Source: Mesostigma viride
Lineage: Eukaryota > Streptophyta > Mesostigmatophyceae > Mesostigmatales > Mesostigmataceae
NCBI GenBank assembly: GCA_009746045.1
Contig: RPFO01001712.1
Span: 64,001 to 108,852 of the forward strand
Length of the DNA stretch: 44,852 nt
Direction: 5' to 3'
The position numbers and the translations under genes are program-made. The notes under the pieces were generated by a model. That model ran no database searches, had not been told where the DNA came from, and worked only from the letters and a program-made list of their open reading frames with translations. Below are positions 8,671 to 17,073 of this stretch, in pieces (position 1 is the stretch's first letter; each line of letters starts with the position of its first letter).

Positions 8671-9638
8671 CTCTGTTGTAGCAACTCGCTCCACTTGCGC
8701 GCTCGACGAATTACCGTGGTGACGTCCTTCGCGATTCGGGTCAAGTTTTCGGTACAAAACCGCATCGACTCGCCATGAATTTTCAAGTTCCTCTTGTAGG
8801 TCTCCCTGTCGTCGGTCGACGGAACCGCGTGGGACCAGTAACAATACATCTTGTCCGAGTGGCCGTGAAAGCGGTTGTTCAATGCCAAGAATGTGTCGTG
8901 ATGCCCCCCGGCATTTTCCGCCTCGACACCTTCGCCTAGCCCGCTGCACAAATGATCGCTGACCAAATGCATCATCTCGTGCGCCAAAGAGTGGACCAAA
9001 AATTCGAGCAGGTTGGTGGTGACCACGTCGTCCACCCTCACCACGTACCCGTGCTTAAAGTACATGCTGGCTTCGAAGAACGCGGGGGCGTAATATATGA
9101 TCTCCTTTTGATCGACCACGCTCGCCATGGCCCCGCGACCTTTCTCATCTCGTTTGTGTTCTACTGTAAAGTCGACGTCGTCCATGTCGATGGAACCGGC
9201 GTAGAGGTGGGTGTTCATCACCTGCGCCACCGTGTAAAGCGTATCGGGCGTCACGCGGGTTGGGTCGAAGTTGTTGTCAAGGATCTTCTTCTTGCGTATC
9301 TCCGCTAACACATTTCTCCACCTCCAGTCGGACGGGTGCGTCGGCGCCTCCACGTCAGCGATCCACGAGCAGATATCCGGTCGGATCTCTCTGTCAAAAT
9401 GCGCCCCTCTCGCTCGCACGTCCTTGCAGCGTTCCAACTTTGCCTTGTACTTTGTGTACAGCTTGCGCTTAGCGGCGGCACTCTTCCCTCGCAGCTCGTT
9501 CGTCCCGTTCGCGCCGTGCAGGATCAGGAACTCCACCCACGGGCTGTCCCGTCCGCATCCGGACTTGCTCCACAGACAGCGACTGTCCGGATCGTTGGCG
9601 AGCCACCTGCAATACCGACTGTTTGGCGCCACCGACAT
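8658..9638 (-). CDS. HExxH zinc metalloprotease, SprT/WLM-like, 326 aa
   Basis: The zinc-protease signature HEMMH lies at residues 220-224 in a hydrophobic helix. A second His cluster, GGHHDTF, at 244-250 fits the third metal ligand. This spacing resembles the SprT/Spartan and WLM groups, which in eukaryotes degrade DNA-protein crosslinks. Whether this viral protein does so is inference. The N-terminal 100 residues are basic and contain Cys and Trp (possible DNA binding). The ATG at 9638 is 38 bp from the divergent gene at 9677, and the shared intergenic has a TGTATAAT word. The frame closes at a G6 run on the minus strand, after which another frame continues to 8383, so the native protein may be about 90 residues longer. 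Confidence 0.72.
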   Translation of the reverse strand: MSVAPNSRYCRWLANDPDSRCLWSKSGCGRDSPWVEFLILHGANGTNELRGKSAAAKRKLYTKYKAKLERCKDVRARGAHFDREIRPDICSWIADVEAPTHPSDWRWRNVLAEIRKKKILDNNFDPTRVTPDTLYTVAQVMNTHLYAGSIDMDDVDFTVEHKRDEKGRGAMASVVDQKEIIYYAPAFFEASMYFKHGYVVRVDDVVTTNLLEFLVHSLAHEMMHLVSDHLCSGLGEGVEAENAGGHHDTFLALNNRFHGHSDKMYCYWSHAVPSTDDRETYKRNLKIHGESMRFCTENLTRIAKDVTTVIRRARKWSELLQQRGGR

Positions 9639-9676
9639 CTCTGTATAATCACAGCATCTAATATTATTTATCCGAC
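9639..9676. promoter_or_regulatory. Divergent promoter region with TGTATAAT
   Basis: A 38-bp gap separates the metalloprotease (minus) and the small PIP-tail protein (plus). It holds TGTATAAT followed by AT-rich sequence. The divergent gap at 23853-23883 carries the same TGTATAAT word, which makes it a candidate viral promoter motif. Confidence 0.4.
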
Positions 9677-10207
9677 ATGGGCAGCGCCGAGTCCGCGATG
9701 GAGCAGGCGGGCGCCGTGAGTGAGGGTGACCGCCCCCAGCTGATGGAGTGTCTCATGGAAGGATGCCTGGACATCGCGGAGGGGTGCTACGACCGCTTCA
9801 AACGCATCCGGTGCATCATGAAGCACCCGCCACCGGAGCCGATGGACATAAAGAGGAGGTACCTGACTTTGAGACAGCATTTCCACGGGACGGCCATGGA
9901 GGGACTCGTGATGGCCACGAGGGAGAGGGTGAAGGAGCGCGTGCCACCCGAGCTGGGCGTGGACATGGACGACCTCTTCCGGATACAGGACCGGGCGTTT
10001 GACGCGTGGATGAGCAAGAAGGCGGAGAGAGAGGCGAGCAAGGCGGCCGAGGAGGAGTACCATCGCCAAAAGAGGATAATCATGGAGGAATGCCTCAACC
10101 GGAAGAGGCGGCGGCAGGAGGAGGCGAAGGAGGCCGCGCTGGAAGAGAAGAGGCGCAAGGAGATGCGGAAACTGAACACGCACGACATCAGAAAGTTCTT
10201 TGGCTGA
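9677..10207 (+). CDS. Small helical protein with a C-terminal PIP-box-like tail, 176 aa
   Basis: The C-terminal half is a long Lys/Arg/Glu/Ala-rich helix. The protein ends with HDIRKFFG, which matches the eukaryotic PCNA-interaction motif as found at the N-terminus of RFC1 (DIRKFFG), although the usual leading Gln is absent. A role bringing a partner to a sliding clamp during viral replication or repair is therefore inferred. The J-domain protein at 17051-18370 has a very similar DIRNFF tail. Otherwise the family is not recognised. Its 3' end overlaps that of the convergent gene at 10188 by 20 bp. Confidence 0.72.
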   Translation: MGSAESAMEQAGAVSEGDRPQLMECLMEGCLDIAEGCYDRFKRIRCIMKHPPPEPMDIKRRYLTLRQHFHGTAMEGLVMATRERVKERVPPELGVDMDDLFRIQDRAFDAWMSKKAEREASKAAEEEYHRQKRIIMEECLNRKRRRQEEAKEAALEEKRRKEMRKLNTHDIRKFFG

Positions 10208-10724
10208 CCACGCCCGCCGCGTACACCCCCGCCTCCCTTAACGCCGCCATGTCCCGTGTGGACAGCCCCCAATAACAGCGCAAGGCCAGCGTCGGCGGTG
10301 CGGGGCGGGGCATGGCAAGCATTTCCCCCAGCGCGCGATTCAGTGATGCCCTCTTGAAGACGCAGCCGGCGCGGAACAGCACGCGCGCAAACGGGATGTG
10401 CCCCACAACGTCGTCGTACCGCCTCCTCTGGCTGTACTCGTTCAGTATCGCGCTCACGGCCTGCGCGTTGTCGCAGTACACGACGGCGCCCGTGAATTGC
10501 ACGAGATCGCCCGCGTGGCGACACCAGCGAGACAAATAGTCACGCATCATGTCCGCTGCCGCGTGAGGGTGCAGTCCGCACATCTCGCACGCGTCTATGA
10601 AATACCTCAAGTGCCCCGCGCACGTCACGTGGTCTAGCCTGTCTTTGCAGGGTCGGCACAGCTCGGTGCCCGCGCCGTAGTGCACGGCACCAACGTCGCA
10701 TATGATGCACATGTATTCATTCAT
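10188..10724 (-). CDS. Hypothetical Cys-rich protein, 178 aa
   Basis: The N-terminus (residues 1-50) contains CIIC, CRPC and CEMC pairs typical of a small zinc-binding domain. The rest is a helical domain of unknown family. It begins three bases after the stop of the NifS-like frame on the same strand, suggesting co-transcription. No catalytic signature is visible. RING-like or zinc-ribbon function is possible but cannot be assigned. Confidence 0.62.
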   Translation of the reverse strand: MNEYMCIICDVGAVHYGAGTELCRPCKDRLDHVTCAGHLRYFIDACEMCGLHPHAAADMMRDYLSRWCRHAGDLVQFTGAVVYCDNAQAVSAILNEYSQRRRYDDVVGHIPFARVLFRAGCVFKRASLNRALGEMLAMPRPAPPTLALRCYWGLSTRDMAALREAGVYAAGVVSQRTF

Positions 10725-10727
10725 ATT

Positions 10728-11881
10728 TCAAGATTTTAACAAACCTCTCAAACATTGCAACAAGTAATCCACATCCTTGCGCGTGGTGTACACGCTCAAG
10801 CCTATCCTGACCGTGCCCTTTTCTATCTCCTCGGGCACGCCTATGGACTGCAGCACGCGGCTCCTCTTCGCCTTGGAGCAAGCGCTGCCCACGTTGGCGC
10901 AGATGCCGTGCTTGGACAGGTGCTTTACCAGGCTCCTGCCGTCTGTCCCCGGTATGGCAAAGCTAATCAGGTTGCCCATCCTGTGACGCGGGTCGCTCGG
11001 CCCGTTGAACACGGCGCCCAGGAGCTCCAATCTCTCCCTGGTCTCCTGCGTCAGCGCCACCACCCGCTTCCAATCCCTGCGCCCCTTCCGCGACATGTTC
11101 ATGCTGACCGCCTGCGCCAAACTGGCAATAAGAGGGGGGCTCTCCGTCCCCGGCCGCACCCCGTGCTCCTGCCCCCCGCCGAACATCATGGGCTTCACGT
11201 CGCCTATCCCCCCCTCACCACGAGCGCGCCGATGCCCTTGACACCGTGCATCTTGTGACCGGACACGGTGAAGCTGTCCATGTACCGCACGCCCTCGATG
11301 GGAGCCTTGCCCGCCACCTGCGTCGTGTCCGCGTGGATGTGCACATCCTTGCCGACAGCGCGGCGGATGGCGGCGAAGTTCTGGATCGTGCCGATCTCGT
11401 TGTTGGCGTATATGATGGCGCACAGTTTGATCCGCCCCCTCCACTTGCGCACGGCCTCCTCGAGGCTGTCCATATTCAGAAACCCCTCGTGGTCCACCGG
11501 CAGCTGCACCACCTTCACCGCGCCCCTGCTGACCTTGCGGATGTGCAGGAGCGGCTGGATGATGCTGGGGTGCTCGATCTTGGTGGTCAGCACCACCCCC
11601 TTCCAATGCGCGCGCTCCAGGACGCTGTGAAGGATCAGGTTGTTGGACTCCGTGGCCCCGCCCGTGAACACCACATCCTCCGCGTCCGCCCCCACCCCCT
11701 TGGCCACGGCGGCACGCGCCTTCTCTATCACATCGTGGGACTCTTTGCCTGGCACGTGGCTGCTTGATGCGTTGCCGTACAGCGACAGGACGGTCTTACC
11801 CATGGTGTCCGCGACCTGCTTGTGGGGCTTGGTCGTGCTGTTGTTGTCAAAATAAACGATGGCACGCTGAGTGCTCTTCAT
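10728..11881 (-). pseudogene. NifS/IscS-like cysteine desulfurase, split by one frame change
   Basis: This is a PLP-dependent class V aminotransferase fold. The first frame (11881 to about 11204) contains GGATESNN, the Asp/Thr cofactor region (HADTTQ) and SGHKMHG with the PLP-binding Lys. The second frame (from about 11210 to 10728) contains GGGQEHGVRPGT and the catalytic loop GSACS. Family knowledge: cysteine desulfurases release sulfur from cysteine for Fe-S clusters or tRNA thiolation, and asfarviruses encode a NifS-like protein. All active-site residues are present, but the two halves are in different frames, joined at a run of seven G (minus strand) near 11208-11214. Either the gene is broken or the run is miscounted. 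Combined length of about 385 residues is normal for the family. Confidence 0.85.
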
Positions 11882-12123
11882 GCTCGCCTTCCGCTTCGTT
11901 AGAGATACGTGCGATTTTGTTAAGTACCCCGTTGAGGTACCTGCGCGACGACACGCGAGGGCTGACCGGGTCCCGCACTAACGGTCGAGCGGGTGCACTC
12001 TGCCAAAGTGTACGAAGGGCTTGGGGGCTCCTCTTGTTCGGGGCGTACAGCATCACGTACTCGTCGACGCGTTCCACGCAGGAAACATTTGTCTTGTGGT
12101 ACTCGTAGGTGACTATCGCACAT
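11847..12123 (-). CDS. Possible small protein, start uncertain
   Basis: A minus-strand frame of about 90 residues has protein-like composition (a Val/Tyr/Glu-rich start, then Arg/Pro/Ser, then a helical tail) and ends 35 bp inside the NifS-like gene. No ATG opens this frame near 12123. An ATG one frame away at 12123 would need a frame change. It may be a small broken gene or chance. No family is recognised. Confidence 0.35.
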
Positions 12124-12363
12124 GGCCGGGGGGTGGTATGATGACATGTTATCCGACTCAAGTGTGACAGCAACCACGAAGACGCTGACCGAGCCTCTCG
12201 CATTGAAACCTTCGTCGATAAACAAGCTGACGAAAAAGGCGCGGCGTTGTCCGAGAAGTATAGACAATACGTGGAGGGGACTTTCGTAACGGACAGCGCC
12301 AAGGTGCGTTCTGTTGAGCTTAAAATTGCTCTCAACAATAATACAACGGACGCGCAGGGATGA
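12122..12363 (+). pseudogene. Possible small protein, frame-broken
   Basis: An ATG at 12122 opens a short frame, and from about 12180 a different frame carries about 55 charged helical residues ending in TGA at 12361-12363. That stop overlaps the ATG of the next gene (ATGA), a spacing typical of adjacent viral genes. This suggests one small gene of about 80 residues with a single frame change. No family is recognised. Confidence 0.38.
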
Positions 12364-13115
12364 CGGCACCCACTATCGTCATCGCCTTCAGGTGCGTGCT
12401 GCAGACCATCGCGTGGTACCTCCTCTTCCTCATCGGCACCGTCCGGTTAGCGTTTCGCAGGTTCAACCGGATCGTGACCACGGAGCTGGAGTGCGACGAT
12501 CAGGAGTACGAAGTGGACGAAGTGGTGGCGTGCAGCGACAAGAACTGGGTCCACGTCACGTCCAAATTCTGCGAGCTGCTAGAGAAGGGAGGAGGCGCCG
12601 TGTGCACGCCGGGGAACGAGTTGGCACAGTCGATGAACCTTGACATCATCACCGAGGCCGAAGGGGGGCCCATCTCCCTCGCCGTCACGTACGCGCACCG
12701 CGGCGAGGAGTTTGTCGTCACGTACTCGCTGGCCGACTCGACGCCCGTCACGTTCCCGCCTACTAAACCGATAGCAGACTCGAGCGAGAACCGCGCGGTC
12801 ACAAAACTCTCCGTCCTGTCCGCGTCGTTCGGATCCTGGTTTTCGTCCGAGGACAACGCGGACGTCACGGACATCATAACGTGGCTGCTGGGGCCAGAGA
12901 GGGACTTCTACGCTGCGGCGGGCATTCGCCAATACGTGTGGTGCATCGTCCAGTACCTGCGCACACAGGGAGTGAGCGTCGAGGAGTCCCCCCACGCTAG
13001 GTTCCTGAGGGTTATCAGCGGGGACGGCCGCTCGCTCGTGTTTCACCCGTCTACAAAGGGGTGCATCCTCAACAGCGGAGTGCGACAGGACAAGCTGATC
13101 CCATCGGGACAATAA
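12360..13115 (+). CDS. Membrane-anchored hypothetical protein, 251 aa
   Basis: Residues of about 5-28 form a single hydrophobic segment (TIVIAF...YLLFLIGTVRLAF), followed by Arg-rich residues that would stay on the cytosolic side. This makes an N-terminal membrane anchor or uncleaved signal. The remainder is a soluble Ser/Val/Asp-rich domain of unknown family. A role as a virion membrane protein is plausible but inferred. Its stop overlaps the start of the VLTF2-like gene (TAATG), implying coordinated expression. Confidence 0.68.
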   Translation: MTAPTIVIAFRCVLQTIAWYLLFLIGTVRLAFRRFNRIVTTELECDDQEYEVDEVVACSDKNWVHVTSKFCELLEKGGGAVCTPGNELAQSMNLDIITEAEGGPISLAVTYAHRGEEFVVTYSLADSTPVTFPPTKPIADSSENRAVTKLSVLSASFGSWFSSEDNADVTDIITWLLGPERDFYAAAGIRQYVWCIVQYLRTQGVSVEESPHARFLRVISGDGRSLVFHPSTKGCILNSGVRQDKLIPSGQ

Positions 13116-13861
13116 TGGACGACGCGGGCGCCGACGACGACGTCCACTCCGTGTACAGTGATACAGACCTGGAAATCAAGGCGCCCACCGCGCCGATAGT
13201 TTACAAGGGCACGGCACTGCTGAATCTGTTGGCTGACAAGAAGTGGCCGTTGTCAACGAACGTGGCTTGCTGGTGGTGTTGTCACACTTTCACCAACATC
13301 CCCTGCCCTCTGCCGGTTGCGTACAAGGACGGAAAGGGGTTCCTCGTGAAGGGGTGCTTCTGCTCCTTCAACTGCGCAAAGGCGTACAACTCCAGAGAGG
13401 GAGGCGTGTCCAGGGAACTGACCAACAGCCACCTGTTCCTGATGACGCAGCGGCTGTGGTACAAGTCGCACAAAGGGGTCCCGTTCCCGGGCGTGGTGAC
13501 GGCCCCTGCGCGAGCGTGTCTCAAAATGTTCGGCGGGTACATGGACATAGACCAGTTCAGAGCTGCCTCGCACACCCACATACACATGACGAGGGAGCCG
13601 CCGTACCCCATGGAGGTAATCCAGCAGGTGGATTGCGCAAACGCCATCAGCAAACAACGATACGCCCTTACGCAATCCGCCTCCGTCAAGAACAGCGCGG
13701 TGACGGACGAAAAGGCGTCCAGGAAGGCGACCGAATTAGATAACCGCAAGAGGACCAGACAGGAGGGCGTGTTGTCGCTCAAGCGCGCAAAGCCCATGGT
13801 GAGCAAGGGGTGCTCCCTCGACAAGTTTGTAAATATTAAAGCCAAATCCAATCAGAAGTAA
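13115..13861 (+). CDS. VLTF2-like late transcription factor (poxvirus A1L family), 248 aa
   Basis: Residues of about 45-90 carry the family signature. CWWCCHTF is followed by a Pro/Leu-rich loop, GCFCSFNCAKAYN (an FCS-type zinc site), and then APARACLKMFGGYMDIDQFR, the conserved LKxFGG...xxFR block after the zinc domain. In poxviruses and relatives this protein acts with VLTF1/VLTF3 to start late transcription. The C-terminal 70 residues are Lys/Arg/Ser-rich and likely disordered. The start at 13115 is chosen because the ATG overlaps the upstream stop (TAATG) and the frame before it is the previous gene's shadow. It ends 2 bp before the convergent gene at 13864. Confidence 0.82.
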   Translation: MDDAGADDDVHSVYSDTDLEIKAPTAPIVYKGTALLNLLADKKWPLSTNVACWWCCHTFTNIPCPLPVAYKDGKGFLVKGCFCSFNCAKAYNSREGGVSRELTNSHLFLMTQRLWYKSHKGVPFPGVVTAPARACLKMFGGYMDIDQFRAASHTHIHMTREPPYPMEVIQQVDCANAISKQRYALTQSASVKNSAVTDEKASRKATELDNRKRTRQEGVLSLKRAKPMVSKGCSLDKFVNIKAKSNQK

Positions 13862-13863
13862 TT

Positions 13864-14151
13864 CTACTCGTACCAAACAATGTGGTCCCTTTCATACGCC
13901 CCGTCAATGCAACTGACGAGCACGTCTCCGTAGATAGGCCGGCGAAACGCAAACGTAGCCAGCACGTTGATAGGCTGCCCCTTCTTCTCCGCGTCGGGGT
14001 CGAACTCAGCCACCGCACCGCAGCGACAGTGCACGGTGGCGATCGCCCTCTCCGTGCCCGTCACTCCCACGCGCAGTCGCGACATGTCCTTCAGCGGGAC
14101 AACACCGCGGCTCGCGTCCAGACTGTCACACGGCACGACCAGTATCTCCAT
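13864..14151 (-). CDS. Hypothetical small protein, 95 aa
   Basis: A short beta-rich protein with one HCRC cluster near residue 41 and several conserved-looking Asp/Arg turns. No family is recognised. It is convergent with VLTF2 (2-bp gap) and divergent from the 408-aa gene at 14183 (31-bp gap), so it fills the space between them exactly as expected for a real viral gene. Confidence 0.6.
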   Translation of the reverse strand: MEILVVPCDSLDASRGVVPLKDMSRLRVGVTGTERAIATVHCRCGAVAEFDPDAEKKGQPINVLATFAFRRPIYGDVLVSCIDGAYERDHIVWYE

Positions 14152-14182
14152 GAAAATTTACCGATCCTTAGAGTATACCGCG

Positions 14183-15409
14183 ATGGACACAGAGGACGCT
14201 GTGAGGGCGGCCAGAGAAGCACCACCTTGCACGCGTGTAGGAGCGTACTTGCAATCATTTTGCAACGATAAACGCGCGTGCGGGCACGAATCACTCAGCA
14301 AACAGCGCGCCGAATGCGCCAAGGGCGTGTCGACCAGTCTGACAAGGGGGCAAGCTGTCCAGCTGGCATCCCTTTTACAGCACGACATCCCTGCCAGGTC
14401 CCTTGAAACCGCCACAAAGGCGGACCTGTGCGCGCTCATATCGGATGAGATGATCGAGAACGTGACGCGGGTCCTGTGCATGGCAGAACTGGCGCGGCAC
14501 GCCGACTCCAAGACGAGGCTAGCCATCGCCGCCTCCGATATCGTCAACCAACCCTTCCACTCGGTGGCGGACATGTCCAGGGAATCCCTTAGCCTCCTGG
14601 TCGGCTCCTCGTTCACACCGGAGCAGAGAGCGAGCGCCATAAAGCTCAACTGCGCGCAGGACATATTCTCCACCATCCCGTGGAGAGAGATAGGGAAAAG
14701 CGCAGTCACCGACCCCCACCCATGTGACGCCACTTGTCTCGTCGAAATCCTGCACCTGCTGGTCACGATGTTGTGCACGCGGACCAAGGAGCAGACGATC
14801 CTCGACCACCTGCCACTGGTTTCGAGAGTCGCGTTGACTCCCGCGCGCGTGTGGAACGCCGTGGCCGCCATGGACGGAACCTTGGAGGCCTCCTTGCGCG
14901 GAATGGTAGGCGCCGAGAGCACCGAGGAGGCGAAGGCGTCCAGCGGTGGAGACGCCGCGATCGGGTTTTACAACAACAAGGGGCACGCCGTGGGCCAGAG
15001 CAGTGTTTCCGGCACCCAGCAGGGAGCGTGCACTGCAGCGGTCGTGCGCAGGCACGCGGTCAGGTCCGCGTATCTCCAGCAGTTCCTCAAGAGCAACCGG
15101 TCGAGGGTGTACGACGAACCCTCGTCCAAATCGAAACACAAGGTGCAATCCGCCTGCATGCAGGTGTTCAAGAAGGACGACCCGAAGGCGTACGAAGGCG
15201 CCGTGTTCCCGAAATCGCACCCCGTGGGCTCGGCGTGCATCTTGCGTCTCCACCATAAAGGGAAAGACACTAAGCACGCGACCCACCAGGCGCCCGTATC
15301 TGACCCAGCTGCCCCCCCATCAAGCGACGCGCAGATCGAGCAGATGTTATTCACTGTCAACCCCACATCCCGCGTGGGCAATGTGAGCGCCGTCACGCTG
15401 TGCGGATAG
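14183..15409 (+). CDS. Unknown viral protein, 408 aa
   Basis: The frame is open from 13967, but the ATG at 14183 is preferred because the earlier part lies antisense to the 95-aa gene. The protein is Ala/Ser/Leu-rich and mostly helical to about residue 250. The C-terminal half is basic with repeated Lys/Ser/His and scattered Cys. It has no transmembrane segment or catalytic motif that I recognise. It is followed 12 bp later by the HNH gene on the same strand. Confidence 0.68.
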   Translation: MDTEDAVRAAREAPPCTRVGAYLQSFCNDKRACGHESLSKQRAECAKGVSTSLTRGQAVQLASLLQHDIPARSLETATKADLCALISDEMIENVTRVLCMAELARHADSKTRLAIAASDIVNQPFHSVADMSRESLSLLVGSSFTPEQRASAIKLNCAQDIFSTIPWREIGKSAVTDPHPCDATCLVEILHLLVTMLCTRTKEQTILDHLPLVSRVALTPARVWNAVAAMDGTLEASLRGMVGAESTEEAKASSGGDAAIGFYNNKGHAVGQSSVSGTQQGACTAAVVRRHAVRSAYLQQFLKSNRSRVYDEPSSKSKHKVQSACMQVFKKDDPKAYEGAVFPKSHPVGSACILRLHHKGKDTKHATHQAPVSDPAAPPSSDAQIEQMLFTVNPTSRVGNVSAVTLCG

Positions 15410-15421
15410 GAGGCAACAAAT

Positions 15422-16150
15422 ATGGACACGTACCGTGTAGGGGCGGCACACATGGATATGCTGGTGTGTGGCGTGTGCAAGCAGACCAAGGAAAAGTACA
15501 TGTTCGACAGCCGCAACAGGAGGTACGCGGGGCTGTGCCGCGAGTGCAGGAGGGAGTCAGTGACCACGTACCGCAACACGCGTGACGGGTACTTCAGGCA
15601 CCTCCTCGGAAGGGTGGGGCGACACACGAAGAGCCGCGACCAGCGCAGGGTCGTCATCAGCGACAAAGACCTGCAGGGGGTGTGGGAAAAGCAGGGTGGC
15701 AAGTGCGCGATCACCGGTATGGACATGCAGCACGAGTACAAGTGGGATGGGCGGCGCGCGCCCCTCTCGGCGGCTATGGATCTGATCGACACCAACGCGG
15801 AGTACAGCCCAGGCAACATCCAGCTCGTGTGCCAATTTGTGCATGACATGAAGGGCCGTACACCCTTGGGACGGTTTCTGGCAGATTGCAAGGTCATCGT
15901 TGATCGCACATCTCCAGCTACTGACGTGGCAATTGGATCTCCTAGTGACGCGGGATCCACGTCGATGGGGAGGAGATCCACGTTGGCAGATGGGCAGACG
16001 AGGTGGTATAAAACCCCCCGCCCCTGTGAATCCTTGGATCTGAGCTCGTTCTCGCACCGCTCGTCCTTGTCCCACCATTCATCCCAAGCGTCCTCAGCGT
16101 CCTCAGCGTCCGCAAGTTGTCCACATGGCGTCCACGATCGTCCTCTTTGA
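15422..16150 (+). CDS. HNH-type endonuclease, 242 aa
   Basis: An N-terminal zinc ribbon (CGVCKQTKEKYMF, then LCRECRRE) precedes an HNH-like core. KCAITGMDM is followed by AAMDLIDTN and then SPGNIQLVCQFVHDMKG, which matches the giant-virus HNH pattern C-x-ITG, then the D-rid segment, then GNIQLVC..vN.mK. The usual metal-site residues are recognisable, though the first His is not obvious, so activity is uncertain. Family knowledge: these nucleases are often homing or replication-linked. The last 60 residues are Ser/Arg-rich and overlap the promoter and first 26 bases of the gene at 16125. The functional protein may therefore not depend on that tail. Confidence 0.72.
   Translation: MDTYRVGAAHMDMLVCGVCKQTKEKYMFDSRNRRYAGLCRECRRESVTTYRNTRDGYFRHLLGRVGRHTKSRDQRRVVISDKDLQGVWEKQGGKCAITGMDMQHEYKWDGRRAPLSAAMDLIDTNAEYSPGNIQLVCQFVHDMKGRTPLGRFLADCKVIVDRTSPATDVAIGSPSDAGSTSMGRRSTLADGQTRWYKTPRPCESLDLSSFSHRSSLSHHSSQASSASSASASCPHGVHDRPL
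16007..16013 (+). promoter_or_regulatory. TATA-like box of the DUF5871-like gene
   Basis: TATAAAACC lies 112 bases before the ATG at 16125, inside the tail of the HNH frame. The intervening leader contains three near-identical TCCTCAGCG words. The same TATAAAACC occurs at 4051. Confidence 0.55.
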
Positions 16151-16811
16151 GGACTTTGACCCAGAGAAGGTTATATACCGCGACCCCAAGAGGTCCACCA
16201 CTGGCGGGCTGTCGGTGTACCTGAACTATGACAAGGACGGGAAGGAAATCCCCATCCGCATCCAGACGCCGAAGATGAGAGTCCCATTCGGCGTGAGCTG
16301 TTTTGAGGGAAAGGCGCAGGCGCAAAAGTACAGTCTGGACCTGAGCTTCGATGACTACCTCAGCAAGGAAGAGGATATCGGCAAGTTCTACGAACGGTGG
16401 ACCGCGTTCGACGAGCGAAACAAAAACACGTCCTTTGAGAAAAGCACCATTTGGTTCAACAAGAAGATCAGCTTCGACGTGGTGAACGAGCTCTACACGT
16501 CCGCGGTCAAGCCCTCCAAGAAGGAGCAATACCCCCCCACTCTCAAGTGCTCCATTCCGTTCCGAAACGGGAAGCCCGACTGCCAGTTTTTTGATGACAC
16601 CAAGCAGCCGGCGACAATGGAGGATTTGGAAAAGGGAATGGAAGTGCAGGTCATCCTCGAGGTGCCGAGGCTGTGGTTCATGGACAAGCAGTTTGGATGC
16701 AGCCCCATCGTGAAGATGGTGCAGTTCTTCCCTAACAACCGCATCCCACACGGCTACTCGTTCATTGATAGGGAGCCCGTTGACCAGGCCCAGGATATGG
16801 GGTCGGACTGA
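16125..16811 (+). CDS. Conserved nucleocytovirus protein, DUF5871-like, 228 aa
   Basis: The pattern IRIQTPKMRVPFGVS, then YSLDLSF, then WFNKK...VVNELY, then YPPTLK, and near the end LWFMDKQFGCSPIVKMVQF resembles a family conserved across large DNA viruses (DUF5871-type), which I recall being described as an abundant possible single-stranded DNA-binding protein. The length is normal for that family. It has its own TATA-like promoter and an AATAAA signal shortly after the stop, consistent with a strongly expressed stand-alone transcript. The assignment is from memory of the family pattern, not a search. Confidence 0.65.
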   Translation: MASTIVLFEDFDPEKVIYRDPKRSTTGGLSVYLNYDKDGKEIPIRIQTPKMRVPFGVSCFEGKAQAQKYSLDLSFDDYLSKEEDIGKFYERWTAFDERNKNTSFEKSTIWFNKKISFDVVNELYTSAVKPSKKEQYPPTLKCSIPFRNGKPDCQFFDDTKQPATMEDLEKGMEVQVILEVPRLWFMDKQFGCSPIVKMVQFFPNNRIPHGYSFIDREPVDQAQDMGSD

Positions 16812-16843
16812 GTCCGATTGCTCGTGTAATTAAAACATGATCG

Positions 16844-16849
16844 AATAAA
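16844..16849 (+). terminator. AATAAA polyadenylation-type signal
   Basis: AATAAA lies about 33 nt after the stop of the gene ending at 16811, followed by a T-rich tract. Comparable AATAAA sites follow genes at 20085 and 40533. Confidence 0.5.
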
Positions 16850-16884
16850 ATTGTCTTTATTTACATTAACATCATATAAAACTC

Positions 16885-17073
16885 ATGAAGGTCAACATTA
16901 ACTTAGGAAGCTCCAATAGACAGACTGGGTATATCAGCACCGCCCCTTCGCAGCCAATGACGCCAGCGGAGAGAAAGGCATTCCTTGTAGTGTTCTTCAT
17001 CATCATAGCCGCACTGGTAGGCGGGTATCTGTACAAGGGCAAGAGGTTTTTCAGGTTCTTGGGGACGCGGTAG
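16885..17073 (+). CDS. Small single-pass membrane protein, 62 aa
   Basis: One hydrophobic segment (FLVVFFIIIAALVGGYLY, about residues 33-50) is followed by a basic tail (KGKRFFRF). The N-terminal 30 residues are Ser/Thr/Asn-rich and polar. This is a typical small virion membrane protein, but no family can be assigned. Its 3' end overlaps the convergent J-domain gene by 23 bp. Confidence 0.6.
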   Translation: MKVNINLGSSNRQTGYISTAPSQPMTPAERKAFLVVFFIIIAALVGGYLYKGKRFFRFLGTR

